Assembly: GCA_011391455.1 (NCBI GenBank)
Contig: JAABQN010000139.1
Coordinates: 1-5,578 of the forward strand
Direction: 5' to 3'
Source: Nitrospiraceae bacterium
GTDB lineage: Bacteria > Nitrospirota > Nitrospiria > Nitrospirales > Nitrospiraceae
Length of the DNA: 5,578 nt
How positions within the stretch are numbered: position 1 is the stretch's first letter; each line of letters opens with the position of its first letter. This document shows, piece after piece, positions 1-5,578 of the stretch. Position numbers and translations under genes: made by a program. The notes beneath the pieces were generated by a model. It did no database searches. It was given only the letters and a program-made list of their open reading frames with translations, and was not told where the DNA came from.

Positions 1-3000
1 GGGTTCAGGTCGTCCCGCACGTGGAAGTTGAGGTAGATGTCGCCGTCGGGCGCGCGGTACTGCGTGATCTCAAGATTGGCCTGGGTAAGGCCGGCATAGG
101 CCGTCAGGTCCAGGGTGTTACTTCCTTCCACATCGATGATGAGGTCCCCGTCGCCCGCGAAGATGGCGTCGTCGCCCGCCCCGCCAAAGACGATGTCCGC
201 GCCTTCGCCCGTGATGATCGTGTCGTCGCCCGCCCCCGCCTCGATGATGTCGTTGCCGCCCTTCGCGTCAATCCGGTCGGTGACCGCGGTGCCCTTGATG
301 TAGTCGTCGCCTTCCGTGCCGTCGATGTCGAAACCCTGGGCAAGGATGTCGTCGAAAGCCATGAACCCGCCGCTCTGAAACTCGATGGCATCGAGCACCG
401 GCGTGGCGAGGGGGTCTTCCGCGTCGAATCCTTCTATATGGATCGCATCGCCGTTGCCCAGATCCACCACCAGCGAACCGATGCGGAACTTCACGTCCTC
501 CGGACTGATTCCGGGGCCAAGCACCAGCACGCTCGCCTCCGGATCGCCGGCGCCCGACACGGTGTCCACGACGAAGTCCTGGCCATCACCGGTGTAGTAG
601 AAGTACGTGTCCTTGCCCGCGCCACCGGCAAGCACGTCAAGTCCGGCGCCACCGTATAGCGTGTCGTCGCCGTCGCCCCCGCTGAGAACGTCATCACCCT
701 CGCCGCCGTAGAGAATATCGTTGCCTTCAGAAGCGACGAGTTCATCGTCACCAGCGCCTCCGTCCAGGAAGTCGTCGCCAGCGAGACCCGCCGCAGACGC
801 CACCCCGGAATCGCCAGCCAGAAAATCGTCTCCATCCCCACCGCTCAACGCGTCGTTGCCACCCTCCCCCAACAAAACGTCGTTGCCCTCACCACCGTCG
901 ACAGTGTCGTCGCCAGCGCCGGAATAGACCCAGTCCGCGCCCGCGCCGCCGTAGATCACGTCCAATCCGCCGTCCGCGACGTCTCCAGTGGTAGTCAGAC
1001 TCGACAGCAAGACAACAAAATCCGTACCGTTGTCAGAATCGATACGGGTGCGTGATACCACCGACCACCCGAGTGACGCACTCGTGACCGACCGGTCACC
1101 ATAGATCGTGTCGTCGCCCGCCCCGCCGACGATCACGTCCTCACCTTCGCCGCCGGCGAGGAAATCGGCCCCACTACCGCTTAGGAGCACATCGTCGCCC
1201 GCAGCGCCAACCAGCAAATCTCCCGGGCCGGCTGCCTGTTCGCCCGTTTCACCCTGGGCGATTGCCTGGTCGATGGTCAGGGTCTGTCCGGCGCTCGAAT
1301 CGCCAAACAGCGTGTCGTTGCCTTCCCCGCCGTCGATGATGTCGCCTTCCGATCCTCCTTCGATCCAGTCGGCGTCACTGCCTCCCACCACGATGTCTCG
1401 TCCCGCGCCCGCCTCGATCAGGTTTGCACCGCCCGCATCGGTGATGACATCATCGCCCTCGCCCCCGAGGATCCAGTCGTCCTCCGCGCCCGTCTCGATC
1501 CAGTCGATCCCCGCGCCCGCATCGATGACGTTTCTGCCACCCGAGTCGGTAATCGTGTCGTCGCCCCCACCAGTGACAATCCAGTCATCGCCGCCGCGCG
1601 TGGCCTGAATCACGTTGTTGCCATCGCCGGCGAGGATCGCGTCGTTGCCGGGGCTGTCCCAGAGCGTCTCGTCGTGGCCCGGATCGGGCGTGGCGCTCGG
1701 GATCGCGTTGCCCAGACCGTCGTCGAAGCCATGCAGAATGGTGTATTGAGTGATCCGGTAGAGGTCGGTTTGCACCCCGTCCACTACCTCCGAACTCACA
1801 AACGTCTTGTCATTGGTGCCGCCCATCACAATCCAATCGCTCGGAATGTCGACGGACGCTCCCTCAATGATCGTGAAGTAGTTCGGACTGTTACTGAAGG
1901 TTGCGGTCCCATACGCAGGAAGCGTATCGGTGGCTTGCACGGGTAGCCGATCGCCCAATATGTCGCGCGTGGTCGCGGGCACCTCCACTGCAGGGGCCGT
2001 GGGTGCGTCGATAAGCTTGATGCCGTCGAAATCCAACCCGGCTTGTGCAAAGTCAAACTCGTTCAGCGTTATCCCGTCCGTCGGGGTATCGAGAAACGTT
2101 ACTGTCAATTCCCTGGCACCGGTCTTTGTGAACGTTGTGTCGCCATGCATCCATACCCCCTCGCTAACTTTCACTCCGATCGCGAGCTTCTGATTGTTTC
2201 GGAAAATCTCTCCTCTACCATCTTCATCAAGAATTACATCCTGTCCGTCTCCCGGTCGAAAATAGTAAACATCGTGACCCGTACCGCCCAGGAGAATGTC
2301 GTCGCCCTTACCGCCAACGAGTACGTCGTCTCCAGATTCACCAATCAGAAGGTTCTTGATCGACATCTCGTCAGATCCGGCAATCGGATCAGGCGGAGTC
2401 CATTCGCGGGCGTTCAGTTCCCCGCCAAAGTTCGCGTTATATGTGTCACTGGAACGAGCGCGTCCCGGCGCCAGATATATGTCAGCAGGAAGAATCTCAT
2501 CAAGCTGTGCCTGGGAAATGTGCTGACCGTACCTATTGCGAATATCCTCGAAGATTCTCGCTCTTGCTCCACCCGCTACATCCAAGATCTCCACAAGGCT
2601 GCGAACTTTCAGAGCTGGCAGATGATTGAGTGGATAGCCTCCTGTTCCCGTGGCATTTGCGGCTTCAATGCCCGTCAGACCTTGAAGCGTCGTATCCACA
2701 CCTCGCACGCCACGAGGTGTCAAACCAAAGCGGGACTCATACGCGAGGATCTGTTTCCTGTGCAACTGCAGTGTTCTGTAAATCTTCCGCGCCTCATCGA
2801 GATCTGTCGCTTGATCATAGAGCCCAAGCAACTCAGACTCGTAGAACCGTCGCCTTGCAATCCCCACACTCCGGGTATCGCCTCCGTTTGAGTTGTAACG
2901 AATTTCGTACCATGCTTCGGCGCGATCGCCTCGATCAAGCGCGCGCTTCAGTCCATCTCTAATGAGCTTGTTGGGATTGTTGTATGCCAGCGAGAACAAT

Positions 3001-3437
3001 ACAGCACGCTCATAGGACTCCGGCATTTGGCCAATCTCGGGTATCGCAAGCAAGGTCCGTTCTTTTGATCCTGCAATCCCGTCGAACACACTCCTTGCTT
3101 CTGAAGCATTGAGTTCAAAAGGCCGCCCAAGCAAGAAGTCCAAGTTCCCCTGAACAGTACTTATTGGTCCGCCGGTTCGAGTAATACTAAGAAAAGCATC
3201 AACCTGTTCTGGCGGGGCGCCGAGTTCCGCAAGCACTACTGCCAAGATGTCTCTCACTTCCAAATTGAAGCCATACCCGATAGTCAATTTCGGCTTCGCT
3301 GATGTGTCGTAGTAGAGGGACTCGTTGCTCTCGAATGCAGAGAGCATGTCGAATCGCAAATCGACATAGCGTTGGGTCAAATTATTGGGATCGAACGGTG
3401 GACCTGGGTGAAAGTCCTCACGAACAGTAAGCGTCAT
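1..3437 (-). CDS. RTX protein with N-terminal lysozyme-like (GH24-type) domain, 3' end outside window
   Basis: This is a probable type I secreted peptidoglycan hydrolase; at least 1145 codons are open with no stop, and the C-terminus, where the T1SS signal should lie, is beyond the left edge. The ATG at 3437 is the only start between an in-frame TGA (3456-3458) and the lysozyme domain, and AAAGGG lies 7 nt upstream. Domain order: residues ~24-210 lysozyme-like (E36, D44, T52 in TIGYGFNL; later the ALFSLAYNNP and RRRFYESELL stretches typical of T4-type lysozymes); ~211-351 helical, unassigned; ~352-406 a short RTX block; ~407-587 beta-rich linker; ~588-945 the main RTX beta-roll; ~946-1035 a haemolysin-type Ca2+-binding-related domain (YFYYTGDGQD, then VKFRIGSLVVDLGNGDAIHIEGF); ~1036-1100 further RTX repeats. 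There is no signal peptide, as expected for a T1SS substrate. The N-terminal ~465 codons are markedly lower in GC than the rest. Lysozyme and RTX assignments are confident; a role in killing other bacteria is inferred. Confidence 0.9.
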   Translation of the reverse strand, partial: MTLTVREDFHPGPPFDPNNLTQRYVDLRFDMLSAFESNESLYYDTSAKPKLTIGYGFNLEVRDILAVVLAELGAPPEQVDAFLSITRTGGPISTVQGNLDFLLGRPFELNASEARSVFDGIAGSKERTLLAIPEIGQMPESYERAVLFSLAYNNPNKLIRDGLKRALDRGDRAEAWYEIRYNSNGGDTRSVGIARRRFYESELLGLYDQATDLDEARKIYRTLQLHRKQILAYESRFGLTPRGVRGVDTTLQGLTGIEAANATGTGGYPLNHLPALKVRSLVEILDVAGGARARIFEDIRNRYGQHISQAQLDEILPADIYLAPGRARSSDTYNANFGGELNAREWTPPDPIAGSDEMSIKNLLIGESGDDVLVGGKGDDILLGGTGHDVYYFRPGDGQDVILDEDGRGEIFRNNQKLAIGVKVSEGVWMHGDTTFTKTGARELTVTFLDTPTDGITLNEFDFAQAGLDFDGIKLIDAPTAPAVEVPATTRDILGDRLPVQATDTLPAYGTATFSNSPNYFTIIEGASVDIPSDWIVMGGTNDKTFVSSEVVDGVQTDLYRITQYTILHGFDDGLGNAIPSATPDPGHDETLWDSPGNDAILAGDGNNVIQATRGGDDWIVTGGGDDTITDSGGRNVIDAGAGIDWIETGAEDDWILGGEGDDVITDAGGANLIEAGAGRDIVVGGSDADWIEGGSEGDIIDGGEGNDTLFGDSSAGQTLTIDQAIAQGETGEQAAGPGDLLVGAAGDDVLLSGSGADFLAGGEGEDVIVGGAGDDTIYGDRSVTSASLGWSVVSRTRIDSDNGTDFVVLLSSLTTTGDVADGGLDVIYGGAGADWVYSGAGDDTVDGGEGNDVLLGEGGNDALSGGDGDDFLAGDSGVASAAGLAGDDFLDGGAGDDELVASEGNDILYGGEGDDVLSGGDGDDTLYGGAGLDVLAGGAGKDTYFYYTGDGQDFVVDTVSGAGDPEASVLVLGPGISPEDVKFRIGSLVVDLGNGDAIHIEGFDAEDPLATPVLDAIEFQSGGFMAFDDILAQGFDIDGTEGDDYIKGTAVTDRIDAKGGNDIIEAGAGDDTIITGEGADIVFGGAGDDAIFAGDGDLIIDVEGSNTLDLTAYAGLTQANLEITQYRAPDGDIYLNFHVRDDLN
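138..332 (-). repeat. Distal RTX block
   Basis: Residues ~1036-1100 hold a further set of RTX nonapeptides (GTEGDDYIKG, KGGNDIIEAG, AGDDTIITG, GGAGDDAIFAG). A non-repeat beta-rich segment follows (NTLDLTAYAG, then GDIYLNFHV) and is still open at the left edge. The remaining C-terminal part, including the expected secretion signal, is not in the window. Confidence 0.85.
333..602 (-). other. Haemolysin-type calcium-binding-related domain in the RTX protein
   Basis: Residues ~946-1035 follow the main array. They open with YYTGDGQDFVVD and continue with alternating strands (ASVLVLGPGISPEDVKFRIG, then VVDLGNGDAIHIEGF, then LDAIEF). This order is typical of the domain that caps RTX blocks in many T1SS substrates (Pfam haemolysin-type calcium-binding protein-related, by recall). 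It probably closes the beta-roll and has no catalytic residues that I can see. Confidence 0.7.
603..1676 (-). repeat. Main RTX nonapeptide array (Ca2+-binding beta-roll)
   Basis: Residues ~588-945 are dominated by the nonapeptide GGxGxDxUx (U a large hydrophobic residue), for example GGAGDDTIYG, GGEGDDVLSG and GGDGDDTLYG. Three loops interrupt the array at about residues 714-738, 782-824 and 877-886. Each begins directly after a Gly-Asp pair and the array then resumes. In DNA the array appears as a loose 27-bp periodicity. In T1SS substrates this fold binds Ca2+ outside the cell and helps drive secretion and folding. GC is about 65%, partly because the repeats consist of Gly, Asp and Ala. Confidence 0.95.
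1380..1595 (-). repeat. Tandem 36-residue duplication within the RTX array
   Basis: Residues 615-650 and 651-686 are adjacent copies of a 36-residue unit (108 bp, four nonapeptides). By direct alignment 21 of 36 positions are identical, with no gap. Both contain DDWI, then GDD.ITD.GG.N and later AGAG. This suggests the beta-roll grew by duplication of four-repeat blocks. Confidence 0.75.
2220..2384 (-). repeat. Short N-proximal RTX block
   Basis: Residues ~352-406 contain a few RTX nonapeptides (ESGDDVLVGG, KGDDILLGG, TGHDVYYF) that end in a PGDGQDVILDEDG cap. This is a small Ca2+-binding beta-roll separated from the main array by about 180 residues. Beta-rich sequence follows (residues ~410-476: VWMHGDTTFTKTG, then GITLNEFDF), resembling the domain that follows RTX blocks in FrpA/FrpC-like proteins. 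It probably folds only at the high Ca2+ level outside the cell, as is known for RTX repeats. Confidence 0.8.
2385..2807 (-). other. Unassigned mostly helical segment between lysozyme and RTX parts
   Basis: Residues ~211-351 of the RTX protein match no domain I recognise. The first half is charged and probably helical (LDEARKIYRTLQLHRKQIL), the middle is rich in Gly and Ala, and a second helical stretch follows (ARIFEDIRNRY). It could be a translocation or receptor-binding module, or simply a spacer. Base composition is about 50% GC, like the lysozyme domain, so it belongs to the same compositional block. Confidence 0.4.
2808..3368 (-). other. Lysozyme-like (T4/GH24-type muramidase) domain of the RTX protein
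   Basis: Residues ~24-210 match the plan of phage-type lysozymes. A helix ends in a Glu (AFESNESLYYD, E36), followed by Asp (D44) and the TIGYG strand with Thr (T52). This is the order of the T4 lysozyme triad E11/D20/T26 with similar spacing. The C-terminal lobe has an ALFSLAYNNP segment (family form: dALvSFaFN), a helix carrying AWYEIRYNSN, and a GIARRRFYESELL motif (family form: GL..RR..E..l). Family members cleave the MurNAc-GlcNAc bond of peptidoglycan. Residue N58 occupies the place where pesticin-type relatives carry an Asp. The assignment is by motif reading, without a profile search. Confidence 0.8.
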
Positions 3438-3444
3438 AAATTGG

Positions 3445-3450
3445 CCCTTT
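3445..3450 (-). promoter_or_regulatory. Shine-Dalgarno-like site of the RTX gene
   Basis: AAAGGG on the minus strand lies 7 nt before the ATG at 3437. It is only moderately complementary to the 16S rRNA end, but with the stop codon just upstream (3456-3458) it fixes the start. The 68-bp gap to the preceding gene shows no convincing promoter or terminator hairpin. Confidence 0.55.
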
Positions 3451-3505
3451 CGATCTCAGAGACTTCGCTTGAAGAGGAGGAACTTACTCTCCCACATCTA
3501 ACCCG

Positions 3506-4231
3506 CTATCTCGCTTCTAAAACGTCAATGACACAACGGCGTGCCGCTGCAAACACCGAGATGTTTGGCACCTGTACCCACACGTACACCTCATTCGCGC
3601 CCATGTCAGCGGTGACCACAATCGGTCTGTCGTCAAACAGGAGGACTTCACCGCCATTCCTGCTTACTACCGCATCGGGCTTGAAAGCGCCCGTCGACTC
3701 GTCAACAATGAATAGGCGATGTCCCACGTTCTTCGAATAGAGCTGACTCGCCAACTCGGTCTCGCATCCTCTCGGGTTTCTCGCATATTCCACGAACTTC
3801 TGGGGCTTCCCGGCGGCAAATTCGATAGTCGTACGCTTCAAGCTAGGGTGAATAAGTCCAGACCCAAGTTCGGCCTCAAACTCCGCTCGCCAGTCAGGGA
3901 ATGAAGGATGCCGCTCTGGATGGCCGGCAAATGACCACCAAGTCATCTCAGCCTCATAAATCTGTCTTAGGTGAGCGCCAACGTCCATTTGCTCCCAACT
4001 CAACTCCTTGAACTGCTTCATCGTTGAATGTGGCCGTGGCGTGCAAACAGGGCTCGGCTCGTCAGGACGGAACGCGCGCAGGTTCTTGAGATAGGCCTCA
4101 CAGACCGTGTAGCCCTTTCCTTCCCGCAGCTTGTACGAAGGAGACTTGGGGCTCGGCGTAGCAGCGATACACCAACTGGTCATGACCGCCACTAAGGTCG
4201 CCCCCATTGTTCTCTGCCAAACAGCCGCCAT
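3506..4231 (-). CDS. Exported protein of unknown family, candidate immunity protein
   Basis: This 241-residue protein belongs to no family I can name. Residues 1-24 look like a Sec signal peptide: an arginine (MAAVWQRTMG), a hydrophobic core (ATLVAVMTSWCIAA) and a probable cut near A23/A24. The mature part has four cysteines (C44, C63, C156, C233), enough for two disulfides, which fits the periplasm. A motif GKGYTVCEAYLKNL lies at 38-51 and a Trp/aromatic-rich stretch (EMTWWSF) at 95-101. The C-terminal third is beta-rich (GEVLLFDDRPIVVTADMG, then NEVYVWVQVPN). The reading frame is open up to 4384, but the ATG at 4231 is preferred because GGGAGG lies 4 nt upstream, it follows the exporter stop by 31 bp, and it directly begins a signal peptide. 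It sits between exporter and lysozyme-RTX effector and shares the effector N-terminus's low GC, so a periplasmic inhibitor of the lysozyme is plausible. It is clearly larger than the known lysozyme inhibitors of the MliC/PliC type and shows no similarity that I can see. The immunity role is inference. Confidence 0.85.
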   Translation of the reverse strand: MAAVWQRTMGATLVAVMTSWCIAATPSPKSPSYKLREGKGYTVCEAYLKNLRAFRPDEPSPVCTPRPHSTMKQFKELSWEQMDVGAHLRQIYEAEMTWWSFAGHPERHPSFPDWRAEFEAELGSGLIHPSLKRTTIEFAAGKPQKFVEYARNPRGCETELASQLYSKNVGHRLFIVDESTGAFKPDAVVSRNGGEVLLFDDRPIVVTADMGANEVYVWVQVPNISVFAAARRCVIDVLEAR

Positions 4232-4235
4232 CTTG

Positions 4236-4241
4236 CCTCCC
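4236..4241 (-). promoter_or_regulatory. Shine-Dalgarno site deciding the start of the exported protein
   Basis: GGGAGG on the minus strand lies 4 nt before the ATG at 4231, inside the 31-bp gap after the exporter stop. It supports 4231 over upstream in-frame starts such as 4384, which would overlap the exporter by about 120 bp and bury the signal peptide inside the protein. Confidence 0.7.
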
Positions 4242-4262
4242 GCTATCTCGGTAATTGGGAAC

Positions 4263-5578
4263 TTACTCAGATTCGTCGCTTTCAACGACCCGCATTTGTA
4301 TTGATCGCTCACCGGCAAGAGAAGCAAATTCGTCTGCTGCAAGCCCCTTGGGAAGCTGGTGGCCAATGAAGACGACCGTTGCAAAACTCTTCAATTTGTT
4401 GATTGTGTGAGCAAAGCGCTCAGCCGTCTGTTGGTCTAATGCACTCGTCGCCTCATCGAAGATCAGTATCCGCGGGCGCTTCAGCACCGCCCGCGCAATC
4501 GCCAGCCTCTGCTTCTGCCCGCCGCTCAACCCGACCCCGTGCTCCCCGATTACCGTGTTGTACCCCTGCGGCAGCTTCTCGATCACCTCATGGATCTCCG
4601 CGACCTTGCAGGCCTGTACCACGTCGTTGAATCCGGCATTGGGGTTCGCCGCGATCAGGTTCTCGTAGATGGTGCCGCTGAACAAATACGTTTCCTGGGG
4701 CACGATGCCGAAATACTGCCGAAGCTCGTTGGCGGAAAGATGGCGGATGTCCTTGCCGTCGATCTCGATCTTGCCGTCGGTGGGCTGGTAGAAGCCCAGG
4801 AGCAGCTTCGCCAGGGTGCTCTTCCCAGAGCCCGACGGGCCGGTGAGCACGGTAAGCTTGCCTGGCTTCAGGGAGAGGCTCAGATTCCGGTACAGGAAGG
4901 GGTGGTCCGGCGAGTACCGGAAGGAAAGCCCTTCGATCCGGACTTCTCCCTTGCCTTCGGCCGTCCTTCCGGGGGTGAGCACATGGGGCTCGGCCGGCGC
5001 GTCCATGATGTCCCCGAGGCGCTTCACGGCAATGCTCGCCTGCTGGAACTCCTGCCATAGGCTTGCCAGGCGCAGCATCGGCTGCGACAGCCGGCTCGCG
5101 AACATCTGGAACGCGACCAGCATCCCGATGGTGAAGCCGTCGTTCCGCATCACCAGCAGCGCTCCCACGCACAAGATAGAGAGGGTCATCGCCTGTTCGA
5201 GCGCATTGGCGATCACGTTGTAGGTGTTGGAGAGCTGCCGCGTGGCGAAGCCCGCGGCAAGGTAGGAGGCGAGCATGTCGTCGTACCTTCCTTCGAGGCG
5301 CGGCTCCATCTGCAGCGACTTCACGGTCTCCATCCCAGCCACGTATTCGGTGAGGAACGCCTGGTTCCGCGCCCCGAGCAGGAACTGGCGGTTGAGCCGG
5401 GCGCGCAGGAGGGGCGTCACCGCGACCGAGAGCCCCGCCACCACGAAGAGGATCCCCAGGGCAATGAGCGTCAACTGCCAGCTATAGGCGAACATCACCG
5501 CCGCGAAGATGAGAAGGAACGGGAAATCCAGGATCAGCGACACCGCCGCCCCGGCCATGAACTCGCGCACCGTCTCCA
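4263..5578 (-). CDS. Type I secretion ABC exporter (HlyB-like), 5' end outside window
   Basis: This is the inner-membrane ATPase/permease of a type I secretion system, which should export the RTX protein with a membrane fusion protein and a TolC-like channel not seen here. The frame is open to the right edge. Numbering from the GTG at 5570, which is an internal codon, residues 8-30, 33-54 and ~118-142 are clear membrane segments and ~146-168 a weaker one; these are the last helices of the usual six. The opening REFMAGAAVSLILD matches the HlyB-type family (REFLTGSAL). The nucleotide-binding domain starts near 208: Walker A GPSGSGKST (244-252), Q-loop Q292, signature LSGGQ (348-352), Walker B ILIFDE (368-373, catalytic E373), D-loop SALD (376-379), H-loop H404. 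All key residues are intact. The 31 residues after H404 are shorter than and unlike the HlyB tail, and codon use there turns AT-richer. Any N-terminal C39 or C39-like domain would lie outside the window. It is upstream of and probably co-transcribed with the next two genes. Confidence 0.95.
   Translation of the reverse strand, partial: ETVREFMAGAAVSLILDFPFLLIFAAVMFAYSWQLTLIALGILFVVAGLSVAVTPLLRARLNRQFLLGARNQAFLTEYVAGMETVKSLQMEPRLEGRYDDMLASYLAAGFATRQLSNTYNVIANALEQAMTLSILCVGALLVMRNDGFTIGMLVAFQMFASRLSQPMLRLASLWQEFQQASIAVKRLGDIMDAPAEPHVLTPGRTAEGKGEVRIEGLSFRYSPDHPFLYRNLSLSLKPGKLTVLTGPSGSGKSTLAKLLLGFYQPTDGKIEIDGKDIRHLSANELRQYFGIVPQETYLFSGTIYENLIAANPNAGFNDVVQACKVAEIHEVIEKLPQGYNTVIGEHGVGLSGGQKQRLAIARAVLKRPRILIFDEATSALDQQTAERFAHTINKLKSFATVVFIGHQLPKGLAADEFASLAGERSIQMRVVESDESE

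Larger units (their letters stand above)
2040..4440. other. Lower-GC block spanning exporter 3' end, exported protein and effector N-terminus
   Basis: Hand counts in 60-base lines give 43-55% GC at 4261-4440, 47% at 3481-3540, 50% at 3301-3360, 52% at 2521-2580, 47% at 2161-2220 and 52% at 2041-2100. Outside, 4441-4500 is 65%, 1981-2040 is 62%, 1921-1980 is 67% and 1681-1740 is 67%. A shallower dip (52-55%) at 1741-1920 makes the left edge fuzzy. The right edge falls within a conserved gene, just past Walker B of the exporter. Confidence 0.6.

Noticed and set aside
21..1608. Plus-strand open frames rich in Ser, Pro and Ala or in Val, Asp and Arg
   Set aside because: They are reverse-strand shadows of the GC-rich RTX repeats, and their low-complexity products mirror the GGxGxD codons.
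603..1676. Regular short DNA repeats (recurrent gtcgtcgcc) suggesting a CRISPR array or minisatellite
   Set aside because: The ~27-bp period is that of coding nonapeptides. The units are degenerate, there are no unique spacers of constant length, and the frame stays open.
2043..2891. Plus-strand open frame of 282 codons
   Set aside because: It lies antisense to the continuous RTX/lysozyme reading frame, has no recognisable domain and no good ribosome binding site, and its product is unlike any family I know.
3438..3505. Possible terminator between the exported protein and the RTX gene
   Set aside because: Only a 4-bp inverted repeat (CTTC/GAAG) is visible, with no T-run after it.
4169..4171. 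Lipoprotein modification at C21 of the exported protein
   Set aside because: The residue before the Cys is Trp (TSWC), which does not fit the lipobox, where Gly, Ala or Ser is expected. Ordinary signal peptidase cleavage near A23/A24 is more likely.
4232..4384. Longer N-terminus for the exported protein, starting at 4384
   Set aside because: It would overlap the exporter by about 120 bp, and the extra residues have no domain. The ATG at 4231 has a GGGAGG site and begins a signal peptide.
4588..5172. Second minus-strand open frame of 194 codons
   Set aside because: It overlaps the exporter in another frame; the exporter frame contains all ABC motifs and this one contains none.

Overview
The window comes from a GC-rich Gram-negative bacterium, probably a proteobacterium (beta or gamma). 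The basis is high-GC codon use in the flanks, a type I secretion (T1SS) ABC exporter of the HlyB kind, and a giant RTX protein. All three genes lie on the minus strand and read from right to left: exporter (5' end beyond the right edge), a small exported protein of unknown family, then an RTX protein that runs off the left edge. Gaps are 31 bp and 68 bp, with no visible terminator or promoter between the genes, so they look like one operon.

Region 4263-5578 encodes the last transmembrane helices and the complete nucleotide-binding domain of the exporter. Region 3506-4231 encodes a 241-residue protein with a signal peptide and four cysteines in its mature part. Region 1-3437 is one uninterrupted reading frame of at least 1145 residues. 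It is easy to miss because it has no stop codon inside the window. Its C-terminal two thirds are glycine/aspartate nonapeptide repeats (Ca2+-binding beta-roll). Its N-terminal ~210 residues look like a phage-T4-type lysozyme (GH24-like muramidase), with a Glu/Asp/Thr catalytic set and the family's TIGYG motif.

Together the genes read as a candidate antibacterial system: a T1SS-exported, RTX-borne peptidoglycan hydrolase; a periplasmic protein encoded between exporter and effector that could be its immunity protein; and a dedicated exporter. The lysozyme fold, RTX repeats and exporter are read directly from the sequence. The toxin/immunity interpretation is inference from gene order, predicted location and composition.

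A second signal supports a modular system. GC content is about 65% in the exporter body and in the RTX repeat region. It drops to about 50% from roughly 4440 to 2040, which covers the exporter's last ~55 codons, the small exported protein, and the lysozyme-bearing N-terminal ~465 residues of the RTX protein. This looks like an exchangeable toxin/immunity cassette inside a conserved exporter/RTX frame, although RTX repeats are GC-rich by amino-acid content and that part of the contrast must be discounted. No tRNA, rRNA, CRISPR array, insertion sequence or independent plus-strand gene was found.
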